49,167 nucleotides of DNA from Candidatus Bipolaricaulota bacterium (GTDB lineage Bacteria; Bipolaricaulota; Bipolaricaulia; UBA7950; UBA9294), in NCBI GenBank assembly GCA_030603215.1, contig JAUVYF010000003.1:1-49167 (forward strand), written 5' to 3'. The notes under the pieces are model-generated. The model saw nothing but the letters and a program-made list of their open reading frames with translations, had not been told where the DNA came from and made no database searches. Shown here one piece after another: positions 7,973-16,964 of the stretch. The translations under genes were made by a program, and so were the position numbers. Position 1 is the stretch's first letter. Each line of letters starts with the position of its first letter.

Positions 7973-8833
7973 CTATTCATACTTCTTGGCTAACTGTTTA
8001 AACTTTTCCTCTTCGCCCTTGAGCATGTGGTAGCAGTGCTCGCTAGCCGGAAAGGTACCCGCTTTAATGTCTTTGATGTATTCGGACATCGCACTGGTAA
8101 TGACCTCAGCAATATTGGCATATTGCCTGACGAATTTTGGAGTAAACGCCTGGAATTGACCGATCAGGTCAGAGACGATCAACAGCTGTCCATCACAATC
8201 CGCACCTGCGCCAATACCGAACACCGGAATGGAAAGCTTGTCGGTAATGAAACCTGCTACCTCTGGCGGGACGGCTTCCAGCAACAGCAGCTGCGCTCCA
8301 GCCTGTTCGATAGCTAAGGCATCCTCGATCAACAGCTTGGCCGACTCCACTGTACGTCCCTGCGCCTTGTGGCCACCGAGTTGGCCGGAGCTTTGTGGGG
8401 TGAGGCCAATGTGTCCGCAGACGACTATCCCCGCATCAAGGATGGCTCTGATACGGCTGACAACCCGCACGCCACCCTCCAGCTTAACTGCATCTACCCC
8501 AGCTTCTTTCAGGAACCGCCCGGCGTTTGCCACGGCGTTTTCATCACTTTTCTGATAACTCATAAATGGCATGTCGCCCATGACGAACGCAGTCGGTGCG
8601 GCGCGGCGTACAGCCTCGCTGTGTACAATACATTGATCCATCGTCACGGGTACAGTGCTTTCGTAGCCGTAGACGCACATCCCCAACGAATCCCCAACCA
8701 GGAGCATATCCACTCGCGCGGCCTCGGCAAACTGAGCGGTCGGGTAATCATAGGAGGTAAGCCATGAGATCTTCTCCCCCCTCTCTTTCATCGCCTGCAG
8801 GGTCAAAATCGTTACTTTGTTGCGTTTCTCCAT
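7973..8833 (-). CDS. panB: 3-methyl-2-oxobutanoate hydroxymethyltransferase
   Basis: This enzyme makes ketopantoate from 2-oxoisovalerate and methylene-tetrahydrofolate, the first committed step of pantothenate synthesis. At 286 aa it is slightly longer than usual. The family motifs are clear: LTSYDYPTAQFAEAA at the N terminus, the metal-binding VGDSLGM, TVPVTMDQCIVH, GDMPFMSYQ, KLEGG, HIGLTPQS and FGIGAG. A charged C-terminal tail (EEEKFKQLAKKYE) extends past the barrel. A good ribosome site (AAGGAG) precedes ATG 8833. panC and panD are not nearby. The gene heads a two-gene operon with an unknown protein, which suggests a specialised pathway or a lineage-specific arrangement. Confidence 0.92.
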   Translation of the reverse strand: MEKRNKVTILTLQAMKERGEKISWLTSYDYPTAQFAEAARVDMLLVGDSLGMCVYGYESTVPVTMDQCIVHSEAVRRAAPTAFVMGDMPFMSYQKSDENAVANAGRFLKEAGVDAVKLEGGVRVVSRIRAILDAGIVVCGHIGLTPQSSGQLGGHKAQGRTVESAKLLIEDALAIEQAGAQLLLLEAVPPEVAGFITDKLSIPVFGIGAGADCDGQLLIVSDLIGQFQAFTPKFVRQYANIAEVITSAMSEYIKDIKAGTFPASEHCYHMLKGEEEKFKQLAKKYE

Positions 8834-9480
8834 AGTTCATCGCTCCTTTTGTTTCATTCGTTCGGACCAATTGTATCATTTGGAAGCGCTGAGCAACAAA
8901 CCGAGCCGATTCTGCCCGCGCTGCTTCTGACTGAAGCATATGCTCTCTGCCCGCAAAGCGCTCACATGGGCCACTTACCTGTCACTTGACAAGATCCCTA
9001 TGACTGAATAACACCACAATCCCGCATAACGCTTAGTGTTATGTTCACGGTCTGCACTTGTTGGCATTCTTATGATCGAAATCAGCATGAATTGATCATA
9101 GTGTTGCATGAGTTCACACAAGCATCAACACAGTTTATTGCCCTTCTAAAGGGCTATTGACTGCGTAGCTCTCCAAGAAAGGAAGTTATCCACCTGACAC
9201 ACTACACAGCAAGACATAGCATAACCACATACTGTGCTGCATATCTATGGAGCAAGCGATGGAACAAGTTGAACCGATCCGTCACTGGTGCAAGGTGCCC
9301 GCGATAAACAAGATAGTAAAAGGCCACGAGCACCCCAGGGACCGCCTTCTGTTCGTTATGGGGATGAATTACACCGACAAGAAATCCGGGTCTACAACTC
9401 TTAGTAGAAACGCACGTAGGAATCCCGATTTGCATGACATAGTTGTAGCTGGTGATAGAAATCATTGTTGTCGGCTTGAT
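8834..9480. other. Spacer between panB and ATPase gene
   Basis: No gene is firmly supported. Small inverted repeats are visible: CATAAC/GTTATG (about 9025-9043), TATGATC/GATCATA (about 9071-9101) and a GCCCTT-CTA-AAGGGC hairpin (about 9140-9154). An 84-codon plus frame (9247-9501) and a 95-codon minus frame (9202-9489) overlap antiparallel. I recognise neither, and neither has a convincing ribosome binding site. Confidence 0.45.
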
Positions 9481-9524
9481 TTTACTCACTATGTTGAGTA
9501 AATTTACTCACTATGTTGAGTAAT
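9481..9524. promoter_or_regulatory. Tandem 22-bp palindromes overlapping a start codon
   Basis: Two back-to-back copies of a 22-bp unit with the core TTACTCACTATGTTGAGTAA occupy 9481-9502 and 9503-9524. Each is a 7-bp inverted repeat (TTACTCA/TGAGTAA) around CTATGT. The ATG of the second copy (9513) is the start codon of the ATPase gene. The first copy's ATG opens a 10-codon frame that stops in the second copy. This could be an autoregulatory operator or an RNA hairpin hiding the start. Confidence 0.7.
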
Positions 9525-10730
9525 ATTGTACTGCCAACCTTTATGCGTCCAAGAGCCAGGTTTCTCGCACAGCGGCTTACGGAGCCACGTCGTTTCATCC
9601 AAGTCGTGACTGGGCCACGTCAAGTCGGCAAAACGACACTTGTACGGCAAGTGTTGTCCACTTCCAATATGGCTTTCCAGTACGCAAGCGCCGATGAGCC
9701 CACCTTGCGCGGACGACAATGGATCGAGGAGCAATGGGATGTGGCACGTTTAATGCAGCGGCGGGAAGGCATGAAAGGAGTTGTTGTCGCTCTTGACGAG
9801 GTTCAAAAGATCAGCGGCTGGTCGGAGACGGTGAAACGTTTATGGGACGAAGACTCAGCTGCGGGTTGCCAACTCAAAGTAATCCTGCTTGGCTCAGCTC
9901 CGTTACTCATTCAACGAGGTCTGACAGAGAGTCTTGCCGGACGGTTCGAGATCCTCCATCTCCCTCACTGGACCTTCTCAGAGATGCGTTCCTGTTTTGA
10001 CTGGGATCTCGACACGTACCTGTTCCATGGTGGCTACCCCGGCGCCGCTCCGCTGATTGGTGATCCTGAGCGCTGGTCTCGCTACATTCTCGATGCCCTT
10101 ATTGAGACTACGATTGCCCGGGATGTGCTGCTTCTTACACGAGTAGACAAGCCCGCACTGCTCCGAAGGTTATTCGAACTGGCGTGCAGCTACTCCGGAC
10201 AAATACTATCGTACACCAAGATGCTTGGGCAACTACAAGATGCGGGCAACACCACCACGCTTTCTCACTACCTTCAACTCCTTGCTAGCGCGGGAATGGT
10301 CACCGGGCTAGCCAAGTTCTCTGGGAGCATGGTACGCCGACGCGGATCGAGCCCGAAATTACAGGTACTTAACACGGCGCTAATGACGGCCCCATTAGGT
10401 CTCTCAATGAACGAAGCGCTAAATGATGGCGCTTTTTGGGGGCGATTGGTGGAGTCCGCAGTTGGAGCTCATCTAACAAACGCGCAGAGCGCCGGTGTTT
10501 GTAAGGTGTTCTACTGGCGAGAGTGCAACCGAGAGGTTGATTTCGTCGTGCAAGCAGGTCGGTCACTTACTGCAATCGAAGTCAAGAGCGGGCGAGCTAG
10601 GGGAACACCAGCGGGAATGGACGCATTCAGCGCGATGTTCAAACCAACGCGGAAACTCCTTATCGGTAGAAATGGAATATCGATCCACGAGTTCCTTGAG
10701 AAACCTGTAGAACAATGGGTCAAGCCCTAG
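9513..10730 (+). CDS. AAA-family ATPase with DUF4143-type C-terminal domain
   Basis: A 405-aa protein of the COG1373 group. It has an N-terminal P-loop ATPase with Walker A GPRQVGKTTLVRQ (about 30-42) and Walker B VVALDEVQK (about 90), followed by a winged-helix-like region. The C-terminal domain has a nuclease-like pattern, NREVDFVV...TAIEVKSG, resembling the PD-(D/E)XK signature. These proteins are widespread and patchily distributed, and their function is unknown; roles in defence or mobile-element biology have been suggested. No Shine-Dalgarno sequence precedes the start. The ATG sits inside a tandem palindrome. The gene converges on murD with no shared operon. Confidence 0.88.
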   Translation: MLSNIVLPTFMRPRARFLAQRLTEPRRFIQVVTGPRQVGKTTLVRQVLSTSNMAFQYASADEPTLRGRQWIEEQWDVARLMQRREGMKGVVVALDEVQKISGWSETVKRLWDEDSAAGCQLKVILLGSAPLLIQRGLTESLAGRFEILHLPHWTFSEMRSCFDWDLDTYLFHGGYPGAAPLIGDPERWSRYILDALIETTIARDVLLLTRVDKPALLRRLFELACSYSGQILSYTKMLGQLQDAGNTTTLSHYLQLLASAGMVTGLAKFSGSMVRRRGSSPKLQVLNTALMTAPLGLSMNEALNDGAFWGRLVESAVGAHLTNAQSAGVCKVFYWRECNREVDFVVQAGRSLTAIEVKSGRARGTPAGMDAFSAMFKPTRKLLIGRNGISIHEFLEKPVEQWVKP

Positions 10731-10802
10731 AAAGCAGGTACTCGCATCACAGAGCCTCTAGAATAACAAATGCTCTAGAATAGCGTATGCTTAAGTTAGC
10801 GC

Positions 10803-12209
10803 TTATGGGTGTTGATCAACAAGTTTTGCCACCTCTGCTTTGAACCGGTTTCCTCGGTCTCTATAATCTCCAAACCCGACAAAGCTCGCCCCCGCAGGAC
10901 TTAGGAGCACAATGTCTCCCCTTTGTGCCGAGTTATACGCTTCCTGTACTGCCTCACTCATATTCATGACGAAAACATGTTTGGGTAGATCGCTTTTCCC
11001 GCTGGCTCCTAACACGATCTCATCCCAAAGCCTTTCACCAGTTGTCGGGAAGAGCACCACTTCTTTAACATCACTCATCAAGATCATTCGTGCAAGCTGG
11101 GTAAAGTCCTGTCCCCTGTCAAAACCGCCAACAAGAAGGATAAGCCTTCTTTTAGGGAAAGCCTTCATAGCAGCAATTGTTGCCTCTGGAATAGTAGCTA
11201 AGCTATCGTTGTAAAAGGAAACCTCATTACAAGTCCTGACAAGTTCGAGGCGGTGTTCAAGGGGCCTGAAGTTCTGGATAGCAGCAGCAATAGTCTCATT
11301 TGGTATCCCAAAGATCTTTCCAATCACGATCGCGGGCATGGCATTTCGCAAATTAAAGGCTCCCTTAAGGGGGACAGCCTCTGCCGAGATTATCTTCTCT
11401 TGGCGTCCGTCCGCACGGAAAACCAGAAAATCATTCTCGAGGAAGCATCCCACATCTCCTATTGGGCCCACACCAAAAGGAATCTTCCTAGCTTTGCTCT
11501 TGTTCACCATCCTTCTAGTGATTGGACATGACGCGTTGAAGATTACATTGTCATTCTCTGTTTGGTACTGAACAATGGTCTGCTTGGCTTCCACATACGC
11601 TTCCAATCCTTGATAGTAGTCAAGATGTTCCCGAAAAACATTTAGAAGTATGGCAATGTGTGGGCTCTCGTGAAGGTCCATCAATTGATGACTAGATAGC
11701 TCGGCAACGAAAACAGTAGTTGAGATCGCACCATCCAGAGAGGAAAGAGGGGGTATCCCGATGTTCCCGGCCAAGCGTGCATCGATTCCCCCTGTCTTGA
11801 GCACTTCATAAATCAAAGAGACTGTTGTGCTTTTCCCTTTTGTTCCTGTCACCCCGACAATAGTTCCTGGACAGCGCTCAAAGAAAAGCGCTGTATTCGA
11901 GCTGATTTTTCCGAGCTCCCTTGCAGCAGAGAGTTCTCGAATGAACGGGGAAATCCCTGGAGATTTGAAGACAATATCATATTGACTAACACTTTTGAGA
12001 TACTCATGACCGAGAAAGAGAGCGACCCTTCCGTCAGATTCAATGACTTGTCTCGTCTGTTCTTCCAGCTGTGCCCAGGAGAGTTTGTCGGCCAACCCCA
12101 CGACTTTGAGGGGGAAGCGCTTCCTCAAGAAGGTAAAGGTGCTCATTCCCTCTCTTCCAAGCCCCAATATGAGGACGCTCCTTTTCTCCAATTCATCTAT
12201 GATTGCCAT
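10803..12209 (-). CDS. murD: UDP-N-acetylmuramoyl-L-alanine--glutamate ligase (MurD2 type)
   Basis: An ATP-dependent Mur ligase adding glutamate to UDP-MurNAc-L-Ala in peptidoglycan synthesis, cytoplasmic, 468 aa. It has a Rossmann-like N domain (VLILGLGREGMST), the central P-loop GVTGTKGKST (about 118-127), the Mur signature AELSSHQL followed by NVFREHLDYY, and a C domain with HRLELV, YNDSLATIPEAT and LSPAGASF. The start codon overlaps the end of murL by 13 bases. Because the upstream gene is a MurL-type epimerase, this ligase is probably the MurD2 kind that uses L-Glu. Whether it accepts L- or D-Glu cannot be decided from motifs alone. Confidence 0.9.
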   Translation of the reverse strand: MAIIDELEKRSVLILGLGREGMSTFTFLRKRFPLKVVGLADKLSWAQLEEQTRQVIESDGRVALFLGHEYLKSVSQYDIVFKSPGISPFIRELSAARELGKISSNTALFFERCPGTIVGVTGTKGKSTTVSLIYEVLKTGGIDARLAGNIGIPPLSSLDGAISTTVFVAELSSHQLMDLHESPHIAILLNVFREHLDYYQGLEAYVEAKQTIVQYQTENDNVIFNASCPITRRMVNKSKARKIPFGVGPIGDVGCFLENDFLVFRADGRQEKIISAEAVPLKGAFNLRNAMPAIVIGKIFGIPNETIAAAIQNFRPLEHRLELVRTCNEVSFYNDSLATIPEATIAAMKAFPKRRLILLVGGFDRGQDFTQLARMILMSDVKEVVLFPTTGERLWDEIVLGASGKSDLPKHVFVMNMSEAVQEAYNSAQRGDIVLLSPAGASFVGFGDYRDRGNRFKAEVAKLVDQHP

Positions 12210-13639
12210 AGCTCAACTTCCCTTACAAGCAACTCTTCAAGATCTCTTGGTATAGCGTGCTTGGCATCCCAAGACCGTAGGATGGCAAGTGTTCGTTCTT
12301 CCAGGTCGTGCTCTCGAACAAGTATCTTCTCCTGAACAGACCGCAATACAGGTGGAAGCGATTCCCCTATCTGTTCGGCTTTCTTTAAACAGAGATGAAA
12401 AGCAACAGCTGTTTCCTCGATAGTGCCAACACATTCAAACGGTTTAGTTTCTCCCCGCCCCAGTAGCTCATGAGCGGTTTCCATAAATTCTTCCTTTTCG
12501 AATAGATTTTCTGAAAAGATAGTTGTTGTGAGAACCTTATCTTCCACGAACGGATATAGAATTGTGAACACGAATAAGCACTTTTCGCACTTATGACACC
12601 ATGAATTCCTCTTCTGTCCCCTATTACAACTTCGAAAAACAGGGAAGTACTGAGGAAAGCGCGAAAAGCCCCTTGCGATTTGGAGTTCATAAAGTGGTCT
12701 CAAAAGGCTAAAATAATTAATATCCCCTGCAATATACCTCTGTAAGTAATCTCGAAATCCTTTCTCAAACTCAAAGCTCTTCGAATATTGATGATTAATC
12801 TCTCTCTCTTGAAAGGTAACATTGCCTTCGTTGGAGCTCCTTTCATTTGAGACCACAACGTCCTTATGGCCAAAGAGAACTGCGCACGCCGTGCTTGAGA
12901 AAGCCAAATATGCAGAAAAAGGGGTGTGCCCATTAAGGTATCCCTCTTCATTTAGCCTCAAAAGCGTACTATCAATACTACGTGTAACTATGATCGACTG
13001 CTGGCTTTGACTTACTCTGATGATTTCTAGAGATGCACGTGTAGGATTCAAAGACCAGCAGGCTATTTTCTTGTTGGCTCTTTTCAGCAGCTCGCAAGTC
13101 ACTGCCGAGTCCTTTCCGCCACCGATTGGAACTAACACTCTACTGCTATCAAGGTGACCTTCGTACGGTCTCACCTGGGGAAAGATATCTGGGTCAATCT
13201 TGAAAGTCACAAAATCGGGTACCGTAAAATTGATGTCGTTACTATAAAAGAACTCACCTAGCCCCTTAAGTAATAGTTGCTTCCACCATGAGATCTGATA
13301 CTCATCCAGCGATCCGGCTCGTATCACAATCTCTGGTGAACAAGTTGCCTTCCAATAGCTAGGAATCTCCATTAGACCTAGATGAAAGGCTAGATTATTA
13401 AGAACCTCTGGTTGAAGGTGGGAGACCCTCTGCCGATCTATGTTTCTTACTACTACTTCCGGAGAAAACCGGATCTCTGGCTCGATCTCAAAGTCAAAGC
13501 CAAATCTTAGGGCTCCCTCTTCCAGCATAACTGTATATCCATGATAAAAGAACCTTCCATGCTCTTGCCTAAGACGATCAAGTAATTGGGTCACGCTCTG
13601 ATCTCCTTGTTTTGTCGGGGTCCATTTGCCGGACTCCAC
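12197..13639 (-). CDS. murL: UDP-MurNAc-L-Ala-L-Glu epimerase (MurL)
   Basis: A 480-aa protein matching the MurL family as I know it from Xanthomonas. The enzyme uses ATP and Mg2+ to invert the terminal L-Glu of UDP-MurNAc-L-Ala-L-Glu, replacing the glutamate racemase route. Visible signatures are a PP-loop-like VPIGGGKDSAVT (about 170-181), NGHTPFSAY, SNERSSNEGN followed by NHQYSKSFEFE, FSLLRPLYELQIA and a Cys cluster SWCHKCEKC near 375. The start is GTG 13639, with no strong ribosome site. Its end overlaps murD by 13 bases, as expected for translational coupling. A possible -35 TTGACA lies at 13697-13702 on this strand, but its -10 is weak. The assignment rests on recalled family motifs plus the murD neighbour. 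Confidence 0.85.
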   Translation of the reverse strand: MESGKWTPTKQGDQSVTQLLDRLRQEHGRFFYHGYTVMLEEGALRFGFDFEIEPEIRFSPEVVVRNIDRQRVSHLQPEVLNNLAFHLGLMEIPSYWKATCSPEIVIRAGSLDEYQISWWKQLLLKGLGEFFYSNDINFTVPDFVTFKIDPDIFPQVRPYEGHLDSSRVLVPIGGGKDSAVTCELLKRANKKIACWSLNPTRASLEIIRVSQSQQSIIVTRSIDSTLLRLNEEGYLNGHTPFSAYLAFSSTACAVLFGHKDVVVSNERSSNEGNVTFQEREINHQYSKSFEFEKGFRDYLQRYIAGDINYFSLLRPLYELQIARGFSRFPQYFPVFRSCNRGQKRNSWCHKCEKCLFVFTILYPFVEDKVLTTTIFSENLFEKEEFMETAHELLGRGETKPFECVGTIEETAVAFHLCLKKAEQIGESLPPVLRSVQEKILVREHDLEERTLAILRSWDAKHAIPRDLEELLVREVELWQS

Positions 13640-14119
13640 AAGCTAATCACAGAAGTCCTACTGCTGCTGACAGCTTTCATGAGGCGTCATCGTTCACTGT
13701 CAACAAGCCAAGTAATCCCAAGTCTTGAAGCAGCAACCTGATTCAACACATTCCCGAAAGCATAGTAATCTGGATAGGAACCAGAGGCAACCTCCTTTAG
13801 TCGGCCAAGAATTCCGGCCCCGTTTCCATACTGAGTGTCCTAATACTGATTGTATGGATAGCCTAGATTGCCTTTCCACGATCTACACCCCTTGGGACTA
13901 CGGGATCAACTCACTGCAAGATCTAACCGCATTACCCCAAAGGAGTTACCTCCGTCACCGTTCTAGGTCCCCAAATGGACTACCCTCCTTTAGGTGGAGT
14001 CCCGATTCCAACAAGTCCGCCTTGATTCTCCGGATCCACCTGGACTGGGCCGCGCTTATGGAAGGGTGTGGGCATTGTCTCCTGAAAGGAGTACTGCAAT
14101 TGGAGCTAAAAGGATAAGG
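13640..14119. other. Spacer between murL and phosphatase
   Basis: No gene is supported. The plus frame at 13725-14117 is Ser/Arg/Pro-rich, lacks a ribosome site and looks like non-coding translation. The region between the divergent genes should hold promoters for both, but I found only a lone TTGACA on the minus strand (13697-13702). Confidence 0.45.
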
Positions 14120-14791
14120 ATGAGATCTTTCCTCATAGTCCTCGTTAGTATACTCGCGACAGCTATAGTTATTGGGATGGCCTCCGCCTTAATTTGGCCG
14201 AGACCAGAAAGCCCCAACGCCGAGAGGGATATTGGGGCACAACCTCAGGACACAATTCTCCGTGAAACTGATTTGAACCATATAGGTCCCCGGATGAACT
14301 TGCCCCAAGATACCCCTTACGCTTATGGTTTTTGGTCTTTTTCCATCTTAGATTCGGGCAATATCAGTCGCTCTGGCCAGCCCAGGCTGGCTGAATTTCA
14401 GTGGCTAAGGGACAAGGGGTGGCGAAGCGTCGTCAATCTGAGAGTGTCCGATGAATATGATGAAATCGGCGATGACGCTGAGATCCCTGGGTTTAACGAA
14501 TTGGGTTTTAACTACCTGCATCTTCCTATCCCTGATGGCGGAGCGCCAAGCCAAGAACAGGCCAAAGCCTTTCTGAAATTCGTCACGGATCCTGATAACC
14601 AGCCAGTTGAAGTCCATTGTCGCGGCGGTTATGGAAGAACTGGGACAATGATCGCCCTTTACCGCTATGAGGTTGAGCGTTGGCCCATGAGAGAAGCAAT
14701 TGCCGAGTCCCGCCTCTACCATGGAGGGATTGCTAGCTCGCAAGAGCGATGGCTTCTCATCTGGGTTGAGGCCGCTACTTCGGAGACGTGA
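14120..14791 (+). CDS. Membrane-anchored dual-specificity/tyrosine phosphatase-like protein
   Basis: A 223-aa protein with an N-terminal hydrophobic segment (FLIVLVSILATAIVIGMASAL), an uncleaved anchor or signal, placing the domain outside the cytoplasm. The rest is a DSP-like phosphatase with the active-site loop VEVHCRGGYGRTG (HCxxGxxRT). The upstream conserved pattern ISRSGQPRLAEFQWLRDKGWRSVVNLR and general-acid region PIPDGGAPS are also present. The start was moved from 13994 to ATG 14120 because the added 42 residues are not domain-like and the signal sequence begins there. It lies 4 bases upstream of msrA, which suggests one operon. Substrates could be phosphoproteins or phospholipids. 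Confidence 0.85.
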   Translation: MRSFLIVLVSILATAIVIGMASALIWPRPESPNAERDIGAQPQDTILRETDLNHIGPRMNLPQDTPYAYGFWSFSILDSGNISRSGQPRLAEFQWLRDKGWRSVVNLRVSDEYDEIGDDAEIPGFNELGFNYLHLPIPDGGAPSQEQAKAFLKFVTDPDNQPVEVHCRGGYGRTGTMIALYRYEVERWPMREAIAESRLYHGGIASSQERWLLIWVEAATSET

Positions 14792-14795
14792 TCAG

Positions 14796-15365
14796 ATGAA
14801 CGAGAGTCAATCAAGCGCTTCGCCAAGTAAGCAAGAAATTGCTGTGGTAGGAGGAGGATGTTTTTGGTGTCTTGAAGCAGCGTTCGCTCAGCTAAAGGGC
14901 ATCGAGAAAGTTGAACCTGGCTTCTCGGGAGGAGCGATTCAAAACCCAACCTATGAGAAAGTTTGCACCGGCACGACAGGCCATGCTGAAACCGTTCAGA
15001 TAACGTACGACCCCACAGTAATCTCCTTCAAGGAACTGCTCGCTGTGTTTTTCGCTATCCACAATCCAACAACGTTGAACCGGCAAGGAACGGACTTGGG
15101 AACACAATACCGCTCGGCGATATTCTATCACACAGCAGAACAGAGAAGGATCGCGGAAGAGAAGATTGGAGAACTGGAGAAGAATGGAACCTGGGATGAT
15201 CCGATCGTAACGGAGATCAAGCCTCTCGAGGGATTCTATCGAGCGGAGAACTATCACCAGCAGTACTACAGGCAGAACAGCGCTAAACCGTATTGCCGGG
15301 TTGTCATTGCGCCCAAACTATTGAAGCTAAGGAAAGAGTTTGAGGCAAAGCTAAAAGAAGCGTAA
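14796..15365 (+). CDS. msrA: Peptide-methionine (S)-S-oxide reductase
   Basis: Repairs oxidised methionine by reducing the S-sulfoxide. It is 189 aa with the catalytic motif GGGCFWCLE, whose first Cys is the nucleophile, plus GFSGG, CTGTTGHAETVQ, GTQYRSAIF and ENYHQQYY, all diagnostic of MsrA. The true start is ATG 14796, four bases after the phosphatase TGA. The ORF track's 14700 start lies inside that gene. There is no fused MsrB domain. The thioredoxin system encoded at 30477-31870 could supply electrons, which is known biology for the family rather than evidence of a link here. Confidence 0.95.
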   Translation: MNESQSSASPSKQEIAVVGGGCFWCLEAAFAQLKGIEKVEPGFSGGAIQNPTYEKVCTGTTGHAETVQITYDPTVISFKELLAVFFAIHNPTTLNRQGTDLGTQYRSAIFYHTAEQRRIAEEKIGELEKNGTWDDPIVTEIKPLEGFYRAENYHQQYYRQNSAKPYCRVVIAPKLLKLRKEFEAKLKEA

Positions 15366-15534
15366 GACACAGAGATGGAAAAACGGTCTGCGCAAAATCA
15401 GAAGAAATCAGAGTATTTCCTGGATCTCGCTGGGCTTTCTCAGGACTTTCATCCCCTGATAACTGGGGACGCGTGTCGTTGCAGCAATCCCGTTTCCATA
15501 GTAGCGTCGAAGATAAATAACAGAAGGGGGTATC

Positions 15535-15903
15535 ATGTTCAATAATCGGATAGTGATAATTCTTGGTGTAGTTGCACTTGTTTTGGGAATTGGCCTATGC
15601 GTGGTTGGACAGGAAGCGGAAGTACTGCGCGAGATGGCAGCAGGTGCGGGCGACTTGGCGCTCACTTACATCGACAGTACGGCAACCTACATCGGACGGG
15701 GGATCGTTTACATTCTCAACCTTATCACTAAGGATAGAGTAGCGCCCGACCTAGAGAAACCAATTGGCTACCTGGGCATTATTACCGGGATCTTGTTGGT
15801 ATTCGCCCTGCTTGACGCCGCGCGAAAGATAATCTGGATTGGGATAATCGTTGGTTGGGTGCTCCTGATTGTCCGCATTGTCCTTGATGCGCTGAAAGTA
15901 TAG
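15535..15903 (+). CDS. Small integral membrane protein of unknown function
   Basis: A 122-aa protein with three predicted membrane helices: about 6-25 (VIILGVVALVLGIGLCVVG), about 76-94 (GYLGIITGILLVFALLD) and about 98-118. A short charged loop (TKDRVAPDLEK) lies between the first and second. AGAAGGGGG just upstream supports ATG 15535. I do not recognise the family and see no cofactor motif. It stands alone, 170 bases after msrA, and converges on the EamA transporter gene. Confidence 0.7.
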   Translation: MFNNRIVIILGVVALVLGIGLCVVGQEAEVLREMAAGAGDLALTYIDSTATYIGRGIVYILNLITKDRVAPDLEKPIGYLGIITGILLVFALLDAARKIIWIGIIVGWVLLIVRIVLDALKV

Positions 15904-16091
15904 ATCCAGGCTGGAAAATAGCGGCAAACGAGCCGCCACGCAAAGTACGTGGTGGTTATAGGAGAACTCCTCTCGGATACTCCTGCGTGATAAAAGCCAG
16001 GGCATCATTACCGTGATCTCTGTGCCAACCAGGCAGAAAAACCCTGCAAAAGAAAACGCGAGCGGCCCTCTCTATCTTGTGTCAATGAGGG

Positions 16092-16964
16092 TCAATTAAT
16101 GATGGAGATAAGAAGGACGCCACCGAAGATAAGCCCTACTCCAAGAAAGGCGCGGGGCTTTGGTCGCTCATGAAGGAACAGTATGCTATACAAGAAGGCA
16201 AACAGCATCGTCGCCCCACGTACGGGGGATATTGCGCTGGCAGGGGCAAGTTTTAGCGCGTTGAGCCAGAGAACCCATCCAAGAAATGCTCCAGGCACTG
16301 CGGAGATGAGGACAAAGCGCATCCCATGCCAATCGACCCGACGAGGCACCAGTGGTCGCAGAAAGGGCATCACCAATGCTATCCCAATGACTCCAGTAGA
16401 GGAAAGAATCAATAGCAACATTATCGGCGGCAATCCTGCTGTGAGCGCTAGCTTGGAGGGCACCGTCTCTGCGACACCCCATAGGATCCCTGTGAGGAAG
16501 GCGAAGAAAGGGCCAGCCTGTGCTTTACGTACCGATCCTAATCCCCGGTCGATTAAGAAATAGGCTCCCAAAACAACAAGCGCAGCTGCAACAAAAGCGC
16601 TCCACCGCACTGGCTCAGCCAAGAAAACCACCGAGGCAATTACTCCCCAAAGCGGTGCTGTATTGGCAAGAGCCGTGGTTTGATGAGCTGACGTACGTTG
16701 CATCGCCATGAGATAACACACTCCGCCGCCGGCTGCATCGATCAACCCAACTACAGCGGCCCACGCCACGCCAACCCAGCTCGCCACGAAAAACTGGCGA
16801 GCTACGGCAGCATATATGGCAGCAAGAACAGCTACAATCACCCAGCGGATCAGGATGTAAGAGAGAAAATCCATGTGGCGAACACCGGGCTTGGCAGCGG
16901 TCATCCCAATCGCCCAGCTCGCTGCCGCTGAAACTGCAAGCACTATAGCAAGGTTGCTCATCAT
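16092..16964 (-). CDS. EamA/DMT family transporter
   Basis: A 290-aa inner-membrane protein of the drug/metabolite transporter superfamily with about ten hydrophobic helices in two EamA repeats (about 5-140 and 150-288). Typical features include the amphipathic N terminus ending in AASWAIGMTAAKPG, the LANTAPLWGVIASVVFLAEPVRW segment of repeat one and the matching GATMLFAFLYSILFLHERP of repeat two. A GGGAGAGG site precedes tandem ATG codons at 16964/16961. The substrate is unknown; EamA proteins export amino acids or other small metabolites. No neighbouring gene hints at the cargo. Confidence 0.9.
   Translation of the reverse strand: MMSNLAIVLAVSAAASWAIGMTAAKPGVRHMDFLSYILIRWVIVAVLAAIYAAVARQFFVASWVGVAWAAVVGLIDAAGGGVCYLMAMQRTSAHQTTALANTAPLWGVIASVVFLAEPVRWSAFVAAALVVLGAYFLIDRGLGSVRKAQAGPFFAFLTGILWGVAETVPSKLALTAGLPPIMLLLILSSTGVIGIALVMPFLRPLVPRRVDWHGMRFVLISAVPGAFLGWVLWLNALKLAPASAISPVRGATMLFAFLYSILFLHERPKPRAFLGVGLIFGGVLLISIIN

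Noticed and set aside
9202-9501. Antiparallel ORFs of 84 and 95 codons
   Set aside because: Neither has a ribosome site or known motif. The plus one ends only because it runs into the palindrome's TAA.
13725-14117. 130-codon plus-strand ORF
   Set aside because: It has no ribosome site, odd composition and no recognisable motif. It overlaps the start of a well-supported gene in another frame.
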